The notes: a model not told the origin generated them from the sequence alone. A DNA stretch of 49,920 nt from Betaproteobacteria bacterium (GCA_028291945.1 JAQGNH010000437.1:1-49920); one strand, 5' to 3'; shown: positions 40,051 to 48,191, counted from the stretch's first letter. Made by a program: numbers and translations.

Positions 40051-40737
40051 TCAGGCCGCGCCGGCCACCTCGCCCGGCTCATCGAGCAGGGAAAACCGTA
40101 CTGGAAGCGTATCGCGCGTGGACAGGCGTCCGCTCGCGGATTTCTCGACCACCGTGAGAACTTGTTTTTCGGCAATACCGGTCGGTATGACCATGCGCCC
40201 CCCAGCTTTGAGCTGGCCAATGAGGGGCACCGGGATCAGCTCGCATGCGGCGGTCACGATGATTTTGTCATAGGGCGCATGCTCGGCCCAGCCGTGGTAG
40301 CCATTGCCAATACGCACTTCGATGTTGTGGTACCCCAGGCGCCTCAGACGCCGCTGTGCGCTCGTAGCAAGTTCCTCGATGAGGTCAACCGTGTAGACGC
40401 GCTTCGCCAGCTCCGCGACGATGGCCGCCTGATAGCCGGCGCCCGAACCGATCTCAAGCACAACGTCGTCCGACTGAAGTTCCAGCATATCCGTCATCAA
40501 GGCGACGATATACGGCTGAGACACGGTTTTCTCGAAACCGATCGGCAATGGTCTATTCAGATAGGCATACGGCTGAAGCTCAACCGGTACAAACTCATGG
40601 CGCGGCACGCGCCCGATGACTTGCATCACTGAAGGACTGAATTCTGACTTGCCTGTATAAGCCGCAGTCAGCATCGCTTCCGCCTCGATCTCTGCAATCA
40701 GGTGCTCGCGCATGCTTGCGAAAACGTCTTTGTCCAT
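40051..40737 (-). CDS. pcm: protein-L-isoaspartate O-methyltransferase
   Basis: A 228-residue SAM-dependent repair enzyme that methylates isoaspartyl residues of aged proteins. RVPRHEFVPVELQPYAYLNR and FEKTVSQPYIVALMTDMLEL are the family's substrate region; VLEIGSGAGYQAAIVAEL is SAM motif I. Length is standard. In the frequent proteobacterial setting pcm lies near surE, nlpD and rpoS, none of which is here. It is 66 bases upstream of the cyclase-FHA gene on the same strand, so the two may be co-transcribed. Confidence 0.94.
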   Translation of the reverse strand: MDKDVFASMREHLIAEIEAEAMLTAAYTGKSEFSPSVMQVIGRVPRHEFVPVELQPYAYLNRPLPIGFEKTVSQPYIVALMTDMLELQSDDVVLEIGSGAGYQAAIVAELAKRVYTVDLIEELATSAQRRLRRLGYHNIEVRIGNGYHGWAEHAPYDKIIVTAACELIPVPLIGQLKAGGRMVIPTGIAEKQVLTVVEKSASGRLSTRDTLPVRFSLLDEPGEVAGAA

Positions 40738-40896
40738 GGAGGAATCGCTGGTGAGGACACGAATGGCTCAGCCGGGTGGCTATGATCCCGCAAATCAAGC
40801 CTGCGTAGAAGTCCCGGGGAGCCCACGCCGCGCGTGCATCGACAAGGCGGCTCCGACCCGTCACAATCGCGCGCTGATTAAGAGCAACCCCATTTT

Positions 40897-41715
40897 ATGA
40901 TCACTCAAGACACACGCAACATGGCCGTATTCTGCGACTTCGAAAACGTCGCACTCGGCGTCAGGGATGCGAAGTATGCCGAGTTCGACATCGGCAAAGT
41001 GCTGCAACGCCTGCTGCTGAGGGGCAGCATTGTCGTCAAGAAAGCGTATTGCGACTGGGACCGCTATCGCGATTTCAAGAAGGACATGCACGAAGCCGCT
41101 TTCGAGCTGATCGAGATTCCGCACCTGCGCGTCTCTGGAAAGAACTCGGCCGATATCAGGATGGTCGTCGACGCACTCGACCTCTGCTATACGAAATCGC
41201 ACGTCGACACCTTCGTCATCGTCAGCGGCGACTCCGACTTCTCGCCGCTCGTGAGCAAGCTCAGGGAAAACAACAAGATCGTGATCGGCGTCGGCGTAAA
41301 GCAGTCGACTTCCGATCTGCTGATGGCGAACTGCGACGAGTTCATCCTCTACGACGATCTGGTGCGCGAGAAAGCCAAGAAGCAAAGCCGCAGGAAAAAG
41401 ACACCAGCGACCGAGACAGCCGGAAATGCCCCCAAAGTGACGCCCGCCGAAGCAGACCGCAAGCAGGAAGCACTCGATCTCGTGATGGAAACGATCGAGG
41501 CGCTGTTCTCCGAGCGGACGTCCGAAGAGAAAATCTGGGGCTCGATGGTGAAGCAGGCCCTGAAACGCCGCCAGCCGGGCTTCAACGAGTCCTATTTTGG
41601 CTTTCGGTCGTTTGGAAAGCTCCTTGACGACGCTCAGGCGCGAGGCCTGCTGACGCTGGAGCCCGACGAGAAGTCGGGTGGCGTCATCATAAAAGGCTTC
41701 AATCCGGATTATTGA
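40897..41715 (+). CDS. NYN-domain RNase-like protein with C-terminal LOTUS/OST-HTH domain
   Basis: A 272-residue two-domain protein. The N-terminal NYN/PIN-like fold (LabA/DUF88 group, about 8-155) has the acidic residues expected for metal-dependent RNA cleavage: Asp14 (FCDFENVAL), Asp86 (SADIRMVVDAL), Asp112 and Asp114 (VSGDSDFSPLV). A Lys/Arg-rich linker (KKQSRRKKT) leads to an OST-HTH/LOTUS domain (about 190-265, YFGFRSFGKLLDDAQARGLL) thought to bind RNA or folded G-rich RNA. A role in RNA turnover or processing is inferred from the domains; target unknown. It is transcribed away from pcm, with a 159-base intergenic region. Confidence 0.88.
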   Translation: MITQDTRNMAVFCDFENVALGVRDAKYAEFDIGKVLQRLLLRGSIVVKKAYCDWDRYRDFKKDMHEAAFELIEIPHLRVSGKNSADIRMVVDALDLCYTKSHVDTFVIVSGDSDFSPLVSKLRENNKIVIGVGVKQSTSDLLMANCDEFILYDDLVREKAKKQSRRKKTPATETAGNAPKVTPAEADRKQEALDLVMETIEALFSERTSEEKIWGSMVKQALKRRQPGFNESYFGFRSFGKLLDDAQARGLLTLEPDEKSGGVIIKGFNPDY

Positions 41716-41768
41716 ACGTCGGCTTTTCTGCCGTGTCTCAGGATTGTTGAGTGAGCAAGTGAGTCGAC

Positions 41769-42050
41769 ATGGGTATTGATAGTAACCGGCCGCCTTTATT
41801 GCAGTTCGCGGCGCGTAGCCGCAGCTGGTCGCAACGCGTTTTGCTGACGCTGCTTGGGGCGGCGCTCGTCATGTTCGCGTTTTTCTTCATTACGGTTGCG
41901 TTGATCGCCGGCAGTGTACTCGCTGCGGGCATTGCGCTGCGCTGGTGGTGGATCGTGCGCCGCTTGCGCTCCGCGCAGAAAGCTTCGGCACCGCTCGACG
42001 GCGAGTACACCGTTGTGGAACACACTGACCTTAATAAGATCGCTCGCTAG
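41769..42050 (+). CDS. small hypothetical membrane protein
   Basis: A 93-residue protein with a basic N-terminus, a long hydrophobic stretch (about 24-57, one long or two short helices: LLTLLGAALVMFAFFFITVA), a Trp/Arg-rich border (RWWWIVRRLR) and a polar C-terminus (GEYTVVEHTD). I recognise no characterised family. It follows the NYN gene after 53 bases on the same strand and may be co-transcribed. Its last 20 bases overlap the end of the convergent Gln-rich gene. Confidence 0.65.
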   Translation: MGIDSNRPPLLQFAARSRSWSQRVLLTLLGAALVMFAFFFITVALIAGSVLAAGIALRWWWIVRRLRSAQKASAPLDGEYTVVEHTDLNKIAR

Positions 42051-42471
42051 TACCCGGCGCGGGTGCGGAACTGCTGCTCCGGGCGCGTTCCGACTCTATC
42101 TGCCTTTCCCATTCGAAATGCTGCAGCTGCTCCGCTGCCGCCTGCCCTGTACGTTCGTTTGCCGGCTCGCGCAATTTTTTGACCGGATCATCCGGGGTCA
42201 CACCGACTGTCGCACGTGCTTGCTCGTCAAATAACTGTCGCTGCCGCTGCTGCTGATCAAGCTCGACCTGGTGACGTTGCAGATCGGACGCACCTGAGGC
42301 GGCCGGACGCCCTGCGCGATCCTGCTGTTGTTGCATCTTGAGCTGCAGTTCGAGCTGTTGCTGCGAGCGCTCTTGCTGCAGTCTCTGCAGATCGAACGGC
42401 ACCTCGCCGGCAGCAATCGCCGATGTAGCGAGGCCGAGTGTGCAGTACAACAGTGTCCTGGTCACTTGCAT
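42031..42471 (-). CDS. secreted Gln/Arg-rich hypothetical protein
   Basis: A 146-residue protein with a signal peptide (RTLLYCTLGLATSAIAAG) and a mature part made of Gln, Arg, Glu and Leu repeats (LQQERSQQQLELQLKMQQQQ), predicted to be a long helix or coiled coil in the periplasm, with a disordered Ser/Ala/Pro end. No family recognised; such composition gives little functional information. It is 51 bases downstream of the thioesterase gene on the same strand and overlaps the convergent membrane protein gene by 20 bases. Confidence 0.6.
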   Translation of the reverse strand: MQVTRTLLYCTLGLATSAIAAGEVPFDLQRLQQERSQQQLELQLKMQQQQDRAGRPAASGASDLQRHQVELDQQQRQRQLFDEQARATVGVTPDDPVKKLREPANERTGQAAAEQLQHFEWERQIESERARSSSSAPAPGTSERSY

Positions 42472-42522
42472 GGGAGCCTTGGCCTATCTTGCACCGACCG
42501 TTCGACGCACCCCAAGTTCACC

Positions 42523-42942
42523 CTAAGGTGCACGCTTCGGGGCTTTGTCCTGCACGCGTCTGTCAAACCGCGCGACGTCGACGATGATGCGCTCGTGAGT
42601 ACCTTCTCCGATACGCTCTTTCTCGTCATCGGCCCAGACGCGGAACGTCAGCCGACGGCCTTCGACGCGCGTCACTTCCGCGCGCGCAACGACGCGGTGG
42701 CCCACCGGGGTTGCCGCCGTATGCGTGATGTTGAGACTCGTCCCGACGGTCTGGTGTCCTTCCGGCAGCAATCCTTCGACGGCGTTGAGGGCGGCTTGCT
42801 CCATCAGACTGACCATCACAGGCGTAGCGAGCACTTTGATTTTCCCGCTGCCGATGTGCGGTGCGGTATCACGGGTGCCTACGACGATTTCAGCTTCGCC
42901 AGTCAGTCCCGGTCGTGGATCGGAGGAAGACGTGTCGCTCAT
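42523..42942 (-). CDS. FlK-type hotdog-fold thioesterase
   Basis: A 139-residue hotdog protein like fluoroacetyl-CoA thioesterase. The residues matching the FlK triad Thr42-Glu50-His76 are Thr40 (LATPVMVSL), Glu48 (LMEQAA) and His74 (LNITHTAATPVG), each exactly two positions earlier. Most relatives outside Streptomyces are not fluoroacetate specific and hydrolyse small acyl-CoAs, so the substrate is open. I start at ATG 42942 (MSDTSSSDP), with GGAG nine bases upstream; the frame is open for another 200 codons but that part is not protein-like. Confidence 0.88.
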   Translation of the reverse strand: MSDTSSSDPRPGLTGEAEIVVGTRDTAPHIGSGKIKVLATPVMVSLMEQAALNAVEGLLPEGHQTVGTSLNITHTAATPVGHRVVARAEVTRVEGRRLTFRVWADDEKERIGEGTHERIIVDVARFDRRVQDKAPKRAP

Positions 42943-43031
42943 GCCAGCATTCTCCATGTTGTAGCAATCATTCGAGGGACTCAAAGGCACACGGGCTGCA
43001 CTGTGCAAGTCGCATGTAAGGAGTGCTCGCC

Positions 43032-43169
43032 ATGCTTCGTTATGCGCTTTATCGCTGTTGCCGAAAACCCCGAGGCGCCAGTTTTCAGCGTGATCGCGAC
43101 CGGGCGCGAATGCTTTTGCTGCTCGCGGCGTGTGCGTTCTACCTGAGCGTTGTGGGCTTCTATCTCTAA
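43032..43169 (+). CDS. 45-residue small membrane protein
   Basis: A short open frame with an excellent ribosome site (AAGGAG eight bases before ATG). The peptide has a Cys/Arg-rich basic start (YRCCRKPRGASFQRDRDRAR) and a C-terminal hydrophobic helix of about 19 residues (MLLLLAACAFYLSVVGFYL) ending at the last residue, a design typical of small single-pass membrane proteins with the N-terminus inside. It does not overlap another gene. No family recognised. It could instead be a by-chance frame, but the ribosome site and hydrophobic end argue for a real gene. Confidence 0.55.
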   Translation: MLRYALYRCCRKPRGASFQRDRDRARMLLLLAACAFYLSVVGFYL

Positions 43170-43206
43170 GCCCTGTCAGCACAAAGTGGCCCGCATAGCA
43201 CTCGCG

Positions 43207-43215
43207 TGTTATAAT
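43207..43215 (+). promoter_or_regulatory. extended -10 promoter
   Basis: TGTTATAAT: a perfect -10 TATAAT (43210-43215) with the TGn extension, which permits a poor -35 (the hexamer 17 bases upstream, TGGCCC, is weak). Transcription to the right would start near 43222, 276 bases before the next start codon. Two copies of TCTAAC, 10 bases apart (43231-43236 and 43241-43246), follow. Confidence 0.6.
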
Positions 43216-43221
43216 CGTTCT

Positions 43222-43497
43222 TACCACACTTCTAACCTCTTCTAACTTATCCCACGTTTTGCATGGACCGTCGGATTGCATCCGGTCCCGCCACTTTTCT
43301 ACCGCCGCCGGGCTTCTGTAGCAACGTTTGCGCTCGGCTGCGCATGAATCACCGCCGTCCGCGATGAGGAACGGCGTAAGCATGCTGCACGAAGCTCGCC
43401 AGCGCAGGCTGGAAAGGAGTCGCGAGTAGCCGATTGCGGCGAAGTCTTGCTTCGCCGATAACCAGATCGTCCGTGTGACGAACCAAGGAGGGTATCG
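43222..43497 (+). ncRNA. hairpin-rich leader or small RNA upstream of the 69-codon gene
   Basis: About 276 bases between an extended -10 promoter and a well-marked start codon contain four perfect stems: GGACCG/CGGTCC (43265-43288), CGCCGT/ACGGCG (43353-43376), CCAGC/GCTGG (about 43399-43412) and CGGCGAAG/CTTCGCCG (43437-43457, 8 pairs, 5-base loop). A long structured 5' leader in front of a tiny gene suggests a regulatory RNA (riboswitch, RNA thermometer) or a separate small RNA. I match it to no known family by eye and see no terminator hairpin with a T-run inside it. Confidence 0.4.
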
Positions 43498-43707
43498 ATG
43501 AGAGTCATCTGGCGCTTTTTCGTCGGAGAGGATGCGCGCTGGCGCTGGCAGCAACTGTCCGTAGATCGTGCAGTCGTCGCCGAGTCGAGGTCTTCATACG
43601 AAAAATATGAGCGTTGCCTGGCAGCGGCGCAGCTGAAGGGTTACACCTTCGAGGCAGCGCAGGATAGACTGCCACGCCCCGGTAATCGAATTTACTCGAG
43701 GCCGTAA
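43498..43707 (+). CDS. 69-residue hypothetical protein
   Basis: AGGAGG six bases before ATG is the strongest ribosome site in this part of the window. The protein (MRVIWRFFVGEDARWRWQQL, then SSYEKYERCLAAAQLKGYTF) is soluble, aromatic and charged. The WRW pattern followed by a Tyr-containing helix faintly recalls DUF1508-like beta-alpha domains, but I would not assign it. The whole gene lies behind the structured leader described above and 97 bases before the second Bug gene. Confidence 0.65.
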   Translation: MRVIWRFFVGEDARWRWQQLSVDRAVVAESRSSYEKYERCLAAAQLKGYTFEAAQDRLPRPGNRIYSRP

Positions 43708-43804
43708 GCGTTCTCGCGCCGCCGCGCACGTCAGCGGCCCGGCGCGTTCTCATCAGTTCGTTCAACCCCGGCCGCATCGAGTCGCCTGCAGTCAACGACG
43801 CCAA

Positions 43805-44797
43805 ATGATACGGCCGGCGTTACATTGCGTCGCGGTGGTTCTCAGCTGTCTGGCGTCTGTCGCACACGCGGTGGGGTCTGATGCCGCGTCTGCGCGGACC
43901 CTTGCGGCTTATCCCGGCAAACCTGTTCGGATGATCGTCGGTTCACCCCCGGGAAGCGGCAGTGACCTTACGGTGCGCCTCCTCGCACAAAGATTGTCGG
44001 ATCGTTTGCCGAAAGGCGTCATCATCGAGAACCGGCCAGGAGCGGTGGGTGCGATCGCTCTGGAAATAGCAGCGAACGCCACGCCCGACGGATATACGCT
44101 CATGAGCCTCAGCACACAGAACCTGACGGCGATGTTGCTCAAAACGGTGCGAACCGATATCCCGAATGTCTTCGCACCGGTCGCACAGACAACCTCGCAG
44201 CCTTATCTGCTCGTCGTCTATTCTGCGCTACCGGTCGCCACGGTCACGCAGCTGATCGCGTATGCCAAAGCGAAGCCGCTCGTATACGCCTCCAGCGGTA
44301 CCGGGTCAGCCGTGCATCTCGGCATGGAGCTGTTCAAGTCGATGGCAGGCATTGAGATCACGCATGTACCGTACAAGGGCAGCGGTCTATCGATGATCGA
44401 TCTCATGAGCGGACGCGTGCAGCTGGCGATCACGAATACCGTGACCGCATCGCCGCTCGTAAAAAACGCGCGTATCAGAGCACTCGCCGTGACTAGCGCA
44501 ACCCGGTCGGCCGCTTTTCCGGATGTCCCCACGATTGCGGAGTCGGGTGTGCCGGGTTACGAGCTCGGAAGCTGGTATGGAATACTGGCGCCGATCAAGA
44601 CAGGCGGTGCGCTGATCGACATCCTGAACAAACACATCAACGCGGTCATCGCGCAGCCCGAGTTCAAGGAGAAGCTCGCAGAGGAAGGCGCCGAAGCAGC
44701 GCCGCCCAATACTCCGGCTGAGTTCAAGGCGTTGATCGCCAACGAAGTGCGTCGCTGGGATCGCTTCCTCAAGAGTTCGAGGCTGAAGCTCGATTAG
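43805..44797 (+). CDS. second Bug/TctC-family periplasmic solute-binding protein
   Basis: A 330-residue binding protein with a signal peptide (LHCVAVVLSCLASVAHA) and the family pattern YPGKPVRMIVGSPPGSGSD, ENRPGAVGAIALE, SSGTGSAVHL, HVPYKGSGLS and YGILAPIKTGG. The ligand-contact loop PPGSGSD differs from TPGGGVD in the protein at 35.9 kb, so ligands probably differ. No membrane components adjoin. It converges on the MmgE/PrpD gene with a four-base overlap of the two ends and may supply substrate for that cluster, which is inference from position. No ribosome site is obvious before ATG 43805. Confidence 0.92.
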   Translation: MIRPALHCVAVVLSCLASVAHAVGSDAASARTLAAYPGKPVRMIVGSPPGSGSDLTVRLLAQRLSDRLPKGVIIENRPGAVGAIALEIAANATPDGYTLMSLSTQNLTAMLLKTVRTDIPNVFAPVAQTTSQPYLLVVYSALPVATVTQLIAYAKAKPLVYASSGTGSAVHLGMELFKSMAGIEITHVPYKGSGLSMIDLMSGRVQLAITNTVTASPLVKNARIRALAVTSATRSAAFPDVPTIAESGVPGYELGSWYGILAPIKTGGALIDILNKHINAVIAQPEFKEKLAEEGAEAAPPNTPAEFKALIANEVRRWDRFLKSSRLKLD

Positions 44798-46236
44798 GTA
44801 TCTCGCGTCTGTGCCGGTGGCACCAGCATTCTTACGATTTCCGTCGCGTCAGCGGCATTCTCCAAATTGCGGATGAGCTCGAGCGCGTGGTCGACATTGC
44901 GACCAGGAATCGCACGCGCAGAAAACGACACGCAATCTCGGAACTTCGCTTCAAGCATTTCATCGCTTACCGGGTGATGTGGATCGCCTGGCACGCCGTC
45001 TGCCCTGCGCGTATACGTGCGCCCATCGCTCATCGAGATCACTACAGTGGGTCGTGACAATCCTGAATGGCCGCCCACCGGAAGCACCTCGGCGGACTCC
45101 TCGCGGTAACTTATCTTGTCGGCCAGTGCGAGCACATCTGCGTCGAGCAAGCCTTCTTCTGTGTAATCGCGGAGCGTGACGTTCCCTCTCAGCATCATGA
45201 CGGCGCTGGTAAAAGGAATGCTGTATTTACCGTCGATGCTCAAGCGGGGGCGGCGTTTCAGTTCGAGCGGCTCGCACAGAAGGCGCGTGCCGCCCGTGCC
45301 CCCTGAGATCGTGATCGCCTCAACCTCCTCGGGTTGTAAATTGAACTCTTGCCGCAATTGCAAAATCGCCGTATTGGTCGGCCGCGTATAACCACAGGCA
45401 GGCCACACTTTGAAACCGTGCAGCCCAAGCAGCGGAAAACGCTCGCCCAGCCCACCCACGATGCCATCCCAATCCGGCTCGGTTTTGACGTACGTCTTGA
45501 ACAAGCCATAGCGGCCCTCGAGGATTTCCTTCGAACCCACGATGCCGCGTCGCGCGAGGTCCGCCGCGAGTATCGCCCCCTGCCCCGAAAATCCAGCCTG
45601 CATGGAACGCAGGTGCGTCGCGATGCCAACTGCCATCTGTCTGCTGCCGCTCATCTGATCGAATGCGATGCCGAACGCATGTTCGATCTCGTCTTCGCGC
45701 AGACCCTGGAGCTTTGCCGCAGTCGCAGCGCCTGAGAGAAAGCCAAAAAGTTGAGTGGGGAACCAGCCCTCGGTCATCGTCCAGTCCGGAATCGTGATGC
45801 CCTGATTAAGCCGCGTATGAATGTCGGTACCGACAGCGATTGCCGTGATCAGGTCGCGACCGCTAATACCTCGCAGTTGTTCCGCAACAGCGAAGGCGAC
45901 CGGCACCGTCACGATACTCACGTGACCGCCCGCGCCGACGTCGTCGTAATCGACCATGTGCCCCAGGCTGCCGTTGACGAAGACGGCCCACGGCGCAGGC
46001 GCCTTGTCACCGAACCCCCATACGGTTGCGATTTCCTTACCTCCGAGCTCGCGCACGTAATCAGCGACGATTCTCGCTTCGGGCGCAAGCGTGCTGGCGG
46101 CGATCGCGACGCCGAGCGTATCGAGGATGCATTGCTTGATGAGGTGAACCAGCTCCGCCGGCAGCTGTTCGTACTGGAGTGTGGAGACGTGGCGCGCGAG
46201 TTGCGCCGTCGGGCCCACGCTAGTTTGACGATCCAT
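44794..46236 (-). CDS. MmgE/PrpD family protein
   Basis: A 480-residue member of the MmgE/PrpD family, which includes 2-methylcitrate dehydratase, cis-aconitate decarboxylase and iminodisuccinate epimerase. Helical domain motifs ILDTLGVAIAAS, NGSLGHMVDYDDVGAGGHVS and GWFPTQLFGFLSGAATAAKL and the second lid domain (GGTGGTRLLCEPLELKRRPR) are seen. The motif HMVDYDD is standard. I start at ATG 46236 (MDRQTSVGP); an open frame upstream overlaps the CapA gene too far. It overlaps the end of the CapA-like gene by 17 bases, suggesting one transcript. No prpB/prpC are present, so methylcitrate metabolism is unlikely. Confidence 0.88.
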   Translation of the reverse strand: MDRQTSVGPTAQLARHVSTLQYEQLPAELVHLIKQCILDTLGVAIAASTLAPEARIVADYVRELGGKEIATVWGFGDKAPAPWAVFVNGSLGHMVDYDDVGAGGHVSIVTVPVAFAVAEQLRGISGRDLITAIAVGTDIHTRLNQGITIPDWTMTEGWFPTQLFGFLSGAATAAKLQGLREDEIEHAFGIAFDQMSGSRQMAVGIATHLRSMQAGFSGQGAILAADLARRGIVGSKEILEGRYGLFKTYVKTEPDWDGIVGGLGERFPLLGLHGFKVWPACGYTRPTNTAILQLRQEFNLQPEEVEAITISGGTGGTRLLCEPLELKRRPRLSIDGKYSIPFTSAVMMLRGNVTLRDYTEEGLLDADVLALADKISYREESAEVLPVGGHSGLSRPTVVISMSDGRTYTRRADGVPGDPHHPVSDEMLEAKFRDCVSFSARAIPGRNVDHALELIRNLENAADATEIVRMLVPPAQTRDT

Positions 46237-47368
46237 TGACGACGACCTCGTCTCCCCTGACTGTAAAACGGTGATCGAAACCTTCTGACGCCCACTCCAA
46301 GTACCGCAGGTTGTCTTCGAACCTCGGATCGGCACGGCCGAGCACTTCCGGCCGCAGCTTCTCATCGATGAGCACAGGCAGAAACGATACCTCCTGCACG
46401 CCAGCTTTCGACACCCGGACTTTCGCGATGAGACTGCGCTTCGCGTCGGCGCCGTATGCAAGCTTGGGATAATCGGGGTCGAGCGTTACGCCGTAGCGTT
46501 TGCAGAAGAGCTCAGCTTTGTCGCGCGATTTCGGCACTGAGGTCATGACGAAGTTGCTGAGGCTGTAGAAGCACACTTTGCTGCCATGCACGCCAATCGC
46601 CTTAGGCACGTGAGCGTGATGGCCGAAGATGATGTCCGCCCCGGCTTTGAATGCAGCCTCAGCAACCATCGGTTGATAGTCCGCGATCAGCCGCGGAATA
46701 AAGTGTACGCCCCAGTGCAACGAAAGTACAACGACGTCCGCCCCCTGCTTCGCGTCGTCGATGTCGTCGAGCAGCGCACTCATGTCCTCCTCATACGGGA
46801 CCGTTGCGACTTTCGGCGGCACGCCAGGTTGATACTCGAACGTTTCATAGTGGGTACGGACGCGGAGTGGCGCGACACCAGGTCGGGTTGGCCCCGCCCA
46901 GTACCCGTCGTTCAGGATCGAGCAGTAAGCTAGGAATGCAACACGAACGCCATTCACTTCCAGCACGGCCGGTGTCCGGGCCTCAGCGATGTTGCGCCCG
47001 GCGCCGACCACCTCGATGCCGCGCTTTCTAAGCACGTCGATCGTGTCGAGCAGCGCGTGCGGCCCCCAATCCATCGCGTGATTGCTCGCGAGCGAGACCA
47101 CGTTGAAGCCGGCCTGACTGAAGATGTCCGCCATGTGCGGTTTCAAGCGCGTATGCGCACCGCCTGAATGAAGTTGCAGCGATCCGCGTTCAGAATAGAC
47201 GCGTTCGACCTGGGCGAAGCGGATGTCAGCCGCAGCGAGCACCGGCCGCACGAGCTCGGTATACGGCTCGAGCGGCTCCTCTAGAGGACCGACGTCGCCG
47301 CAGCCCAAAACGACGACGTCGCCGCTGTTATTGCGACTGACCGGTCCAGCAGGCGTTACGCTGGCCAT
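46220..47368 (-). CDS. CapA/PgsA-family metallophosphoesterase-like protein
   Basis: A 382-residue protein of the CapA family (named for poly-gamma-glutamate capsule synthesis), a metallophosphatase fold. Motifs: VVVLGCGDVGPLEE (first metal site), VSLASNHAMDWGPHALLDTI, VLSLHWGVHF, FGHHAHVPKAIGV and FYSLSNFVM. There is no signal peptide or membrane anchor, unlike capsule PgsA, so it is probably cytoplasmic. No pgsB/pgsC-like genes are present; here it lies between an EthD-like gene (13-base overlap) and MmgE/PrpD (17-base overlap), which points to a metabolic role such as amide or phosphate-ester cleavage. That role is inference. Confidence 0.85.
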   Translation of the reverse strand: MASVTPAGPVSRNNSGDVVVLGCGDVGPLEEPLEPYTELVRPVLAAADIRFAQVERVYSERGSLQLHSGGAHTRLKPHMADIFSQAGFNVVSLASNHAMDWGPHALLDTIDVLRKRGIEVVGAGRNIAEARTPAVLEVNGVRVAFLAYCSILNDGYWAGPTRPGVAPLRVRTHYETFEYQPGVPPKVATVPYEEDMSALLDDIDDAKQGADVVVLSLHWGVHFIPRLIADYQPMVAEAAFKAGADIIFGHHAHVPKAIGVHGSKVCFYSLSNFVMTSVPKSRDKAELFCKRYGVTLDPDYPKLAYGADAKRSLIAKVRVSKAGVQEVSFLPVLIDEKLRPEVLGRADPRFEDNLRYLEWASEGFDHRFTVRGDEVVVNGSSN

Positions 47369-48072
47369 ATGCGCTGCGCAACGTTCGGCGAACCCGGCGC
47401 GTGCACGAGACCGCGCACGACCTTATCGGTCCACTTTTCCAGCTCCGGATAGGGCTTTTCATGCGTCGGGAAGCGCGCATTGCGCTCGGCGAGCGAAGTG
47501 AACTCGTACAGCACGCCGTGCCTTGCCCAGCCCGTGACTCCGACCAGTTTTCTCACTCTCACCAGCCCCGGCAACTTCTCCATGCACGGCAGCCGCCACC
47601 GTGCATACCACGCAAGCAACTCATCGTCGTCGCCGTCCCGCGGGCCCGCGTTAAAGCTTCCCAGCTGTATGCAGCGCGTCAACCCCGCGGCGGAGTGCGT
47701 AGCGGCCGCAGGGCCTTCAGCGCGAGCTTCTTCGGTCATGATGCTCACACGCTCACGCTGCCGCAGCGCCCTGAGTGTCTTGTCAGTTGCAGTGACATCC
47801 TCGAACGCTTCGCCCGGGCGCGGGGGCGAAAACGCATGGGCCGTCTCTGCACCGATTAGCAGTATGTACTCCCCACCTGTCGGAATCGAGGGATCTTGCG
47901 TGTGGTTGAGCCGACTCGGTGGCGTCATTTTTTCAGTAGCGTAGTGCGCCGCCCATGAGATCCCGGGCCGCTTCAATATTCCGGGAAGGTAGCGTTCGTG
48001 CAGCCAGGAAAAATAATTGTTTTTGTCCGCTTCCGCCAGATCGTACCAGCTGATCCACAATCCCCTGTCCAT
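47356..48072 (-). CDS. EthD-like dimeric alpha/beta-barrel protein
   Basis: A 238-residue protein that looks like two ferredoxin-like repeats, each with a W/Y-rich strand and a WL(H)ERYLPGILKRPG-type helix: residues about 5-100 (WLHERYLPGILKRPGISWAA) and 125-225 (WYARWRLPCMEKLPGLVRVR). Such repeats occur in EthD/stress-responsive barrel proteins, often encoded beside monooxygenases. Function unknown. I start at the second of two adjacent ATGs (48072), because GGAGG ends only one base before the first. It lies 119 bases downstream of the LLM oxidoreductase. Confidence 0.6.
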   Translation of the reverse strand: MDRGLWISWYDLAEADKNNYFSWLHERYLPGILKRPGISWAAHYATEKMTPPSRLNHTQDPSIPTGGEYILLIGAETAHAFSPPRPGEAFEDVTATDKTLRALRQRERVSIMTEEARAEGPAAATHSAAGLTRCIQLGSFNAGPRDGDDDELLAWYARWRLPCMEKLPGLVRVRKLVGVTGWARHGVLYEFTSLAERNARFPTHEKPYPELEKWTDKVVRGLVHAPGSPNVAQRIWPA

Positions 48073-48191
48073 CATTCCTCCGTGTGAGCACCCCGCCGCT
48101 GCAGCCTGTTCGCAACCGTTCGCGCTGAGCGAGCGTGCTATTCGTGCAAATGGGCGATGCGGCCGTACGCGCCGCATTGCGCAACCTGGGG

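Noticed and set aside
42328-43146. A 272-codon plus-strand frame running across the Gln-rich and thioesterase genes
   Set aside because: It lies antisense to two genes with better evidence, has no ribosome site, and overlaps the small membrane peptide frame.
46220-47368. Capsule (poly-gamma-glutamate) synthesis gene
   Set aside because: No signal or membrane anchor and no pgsB/pgsC-type genes around it; the family name alone does not support that role.
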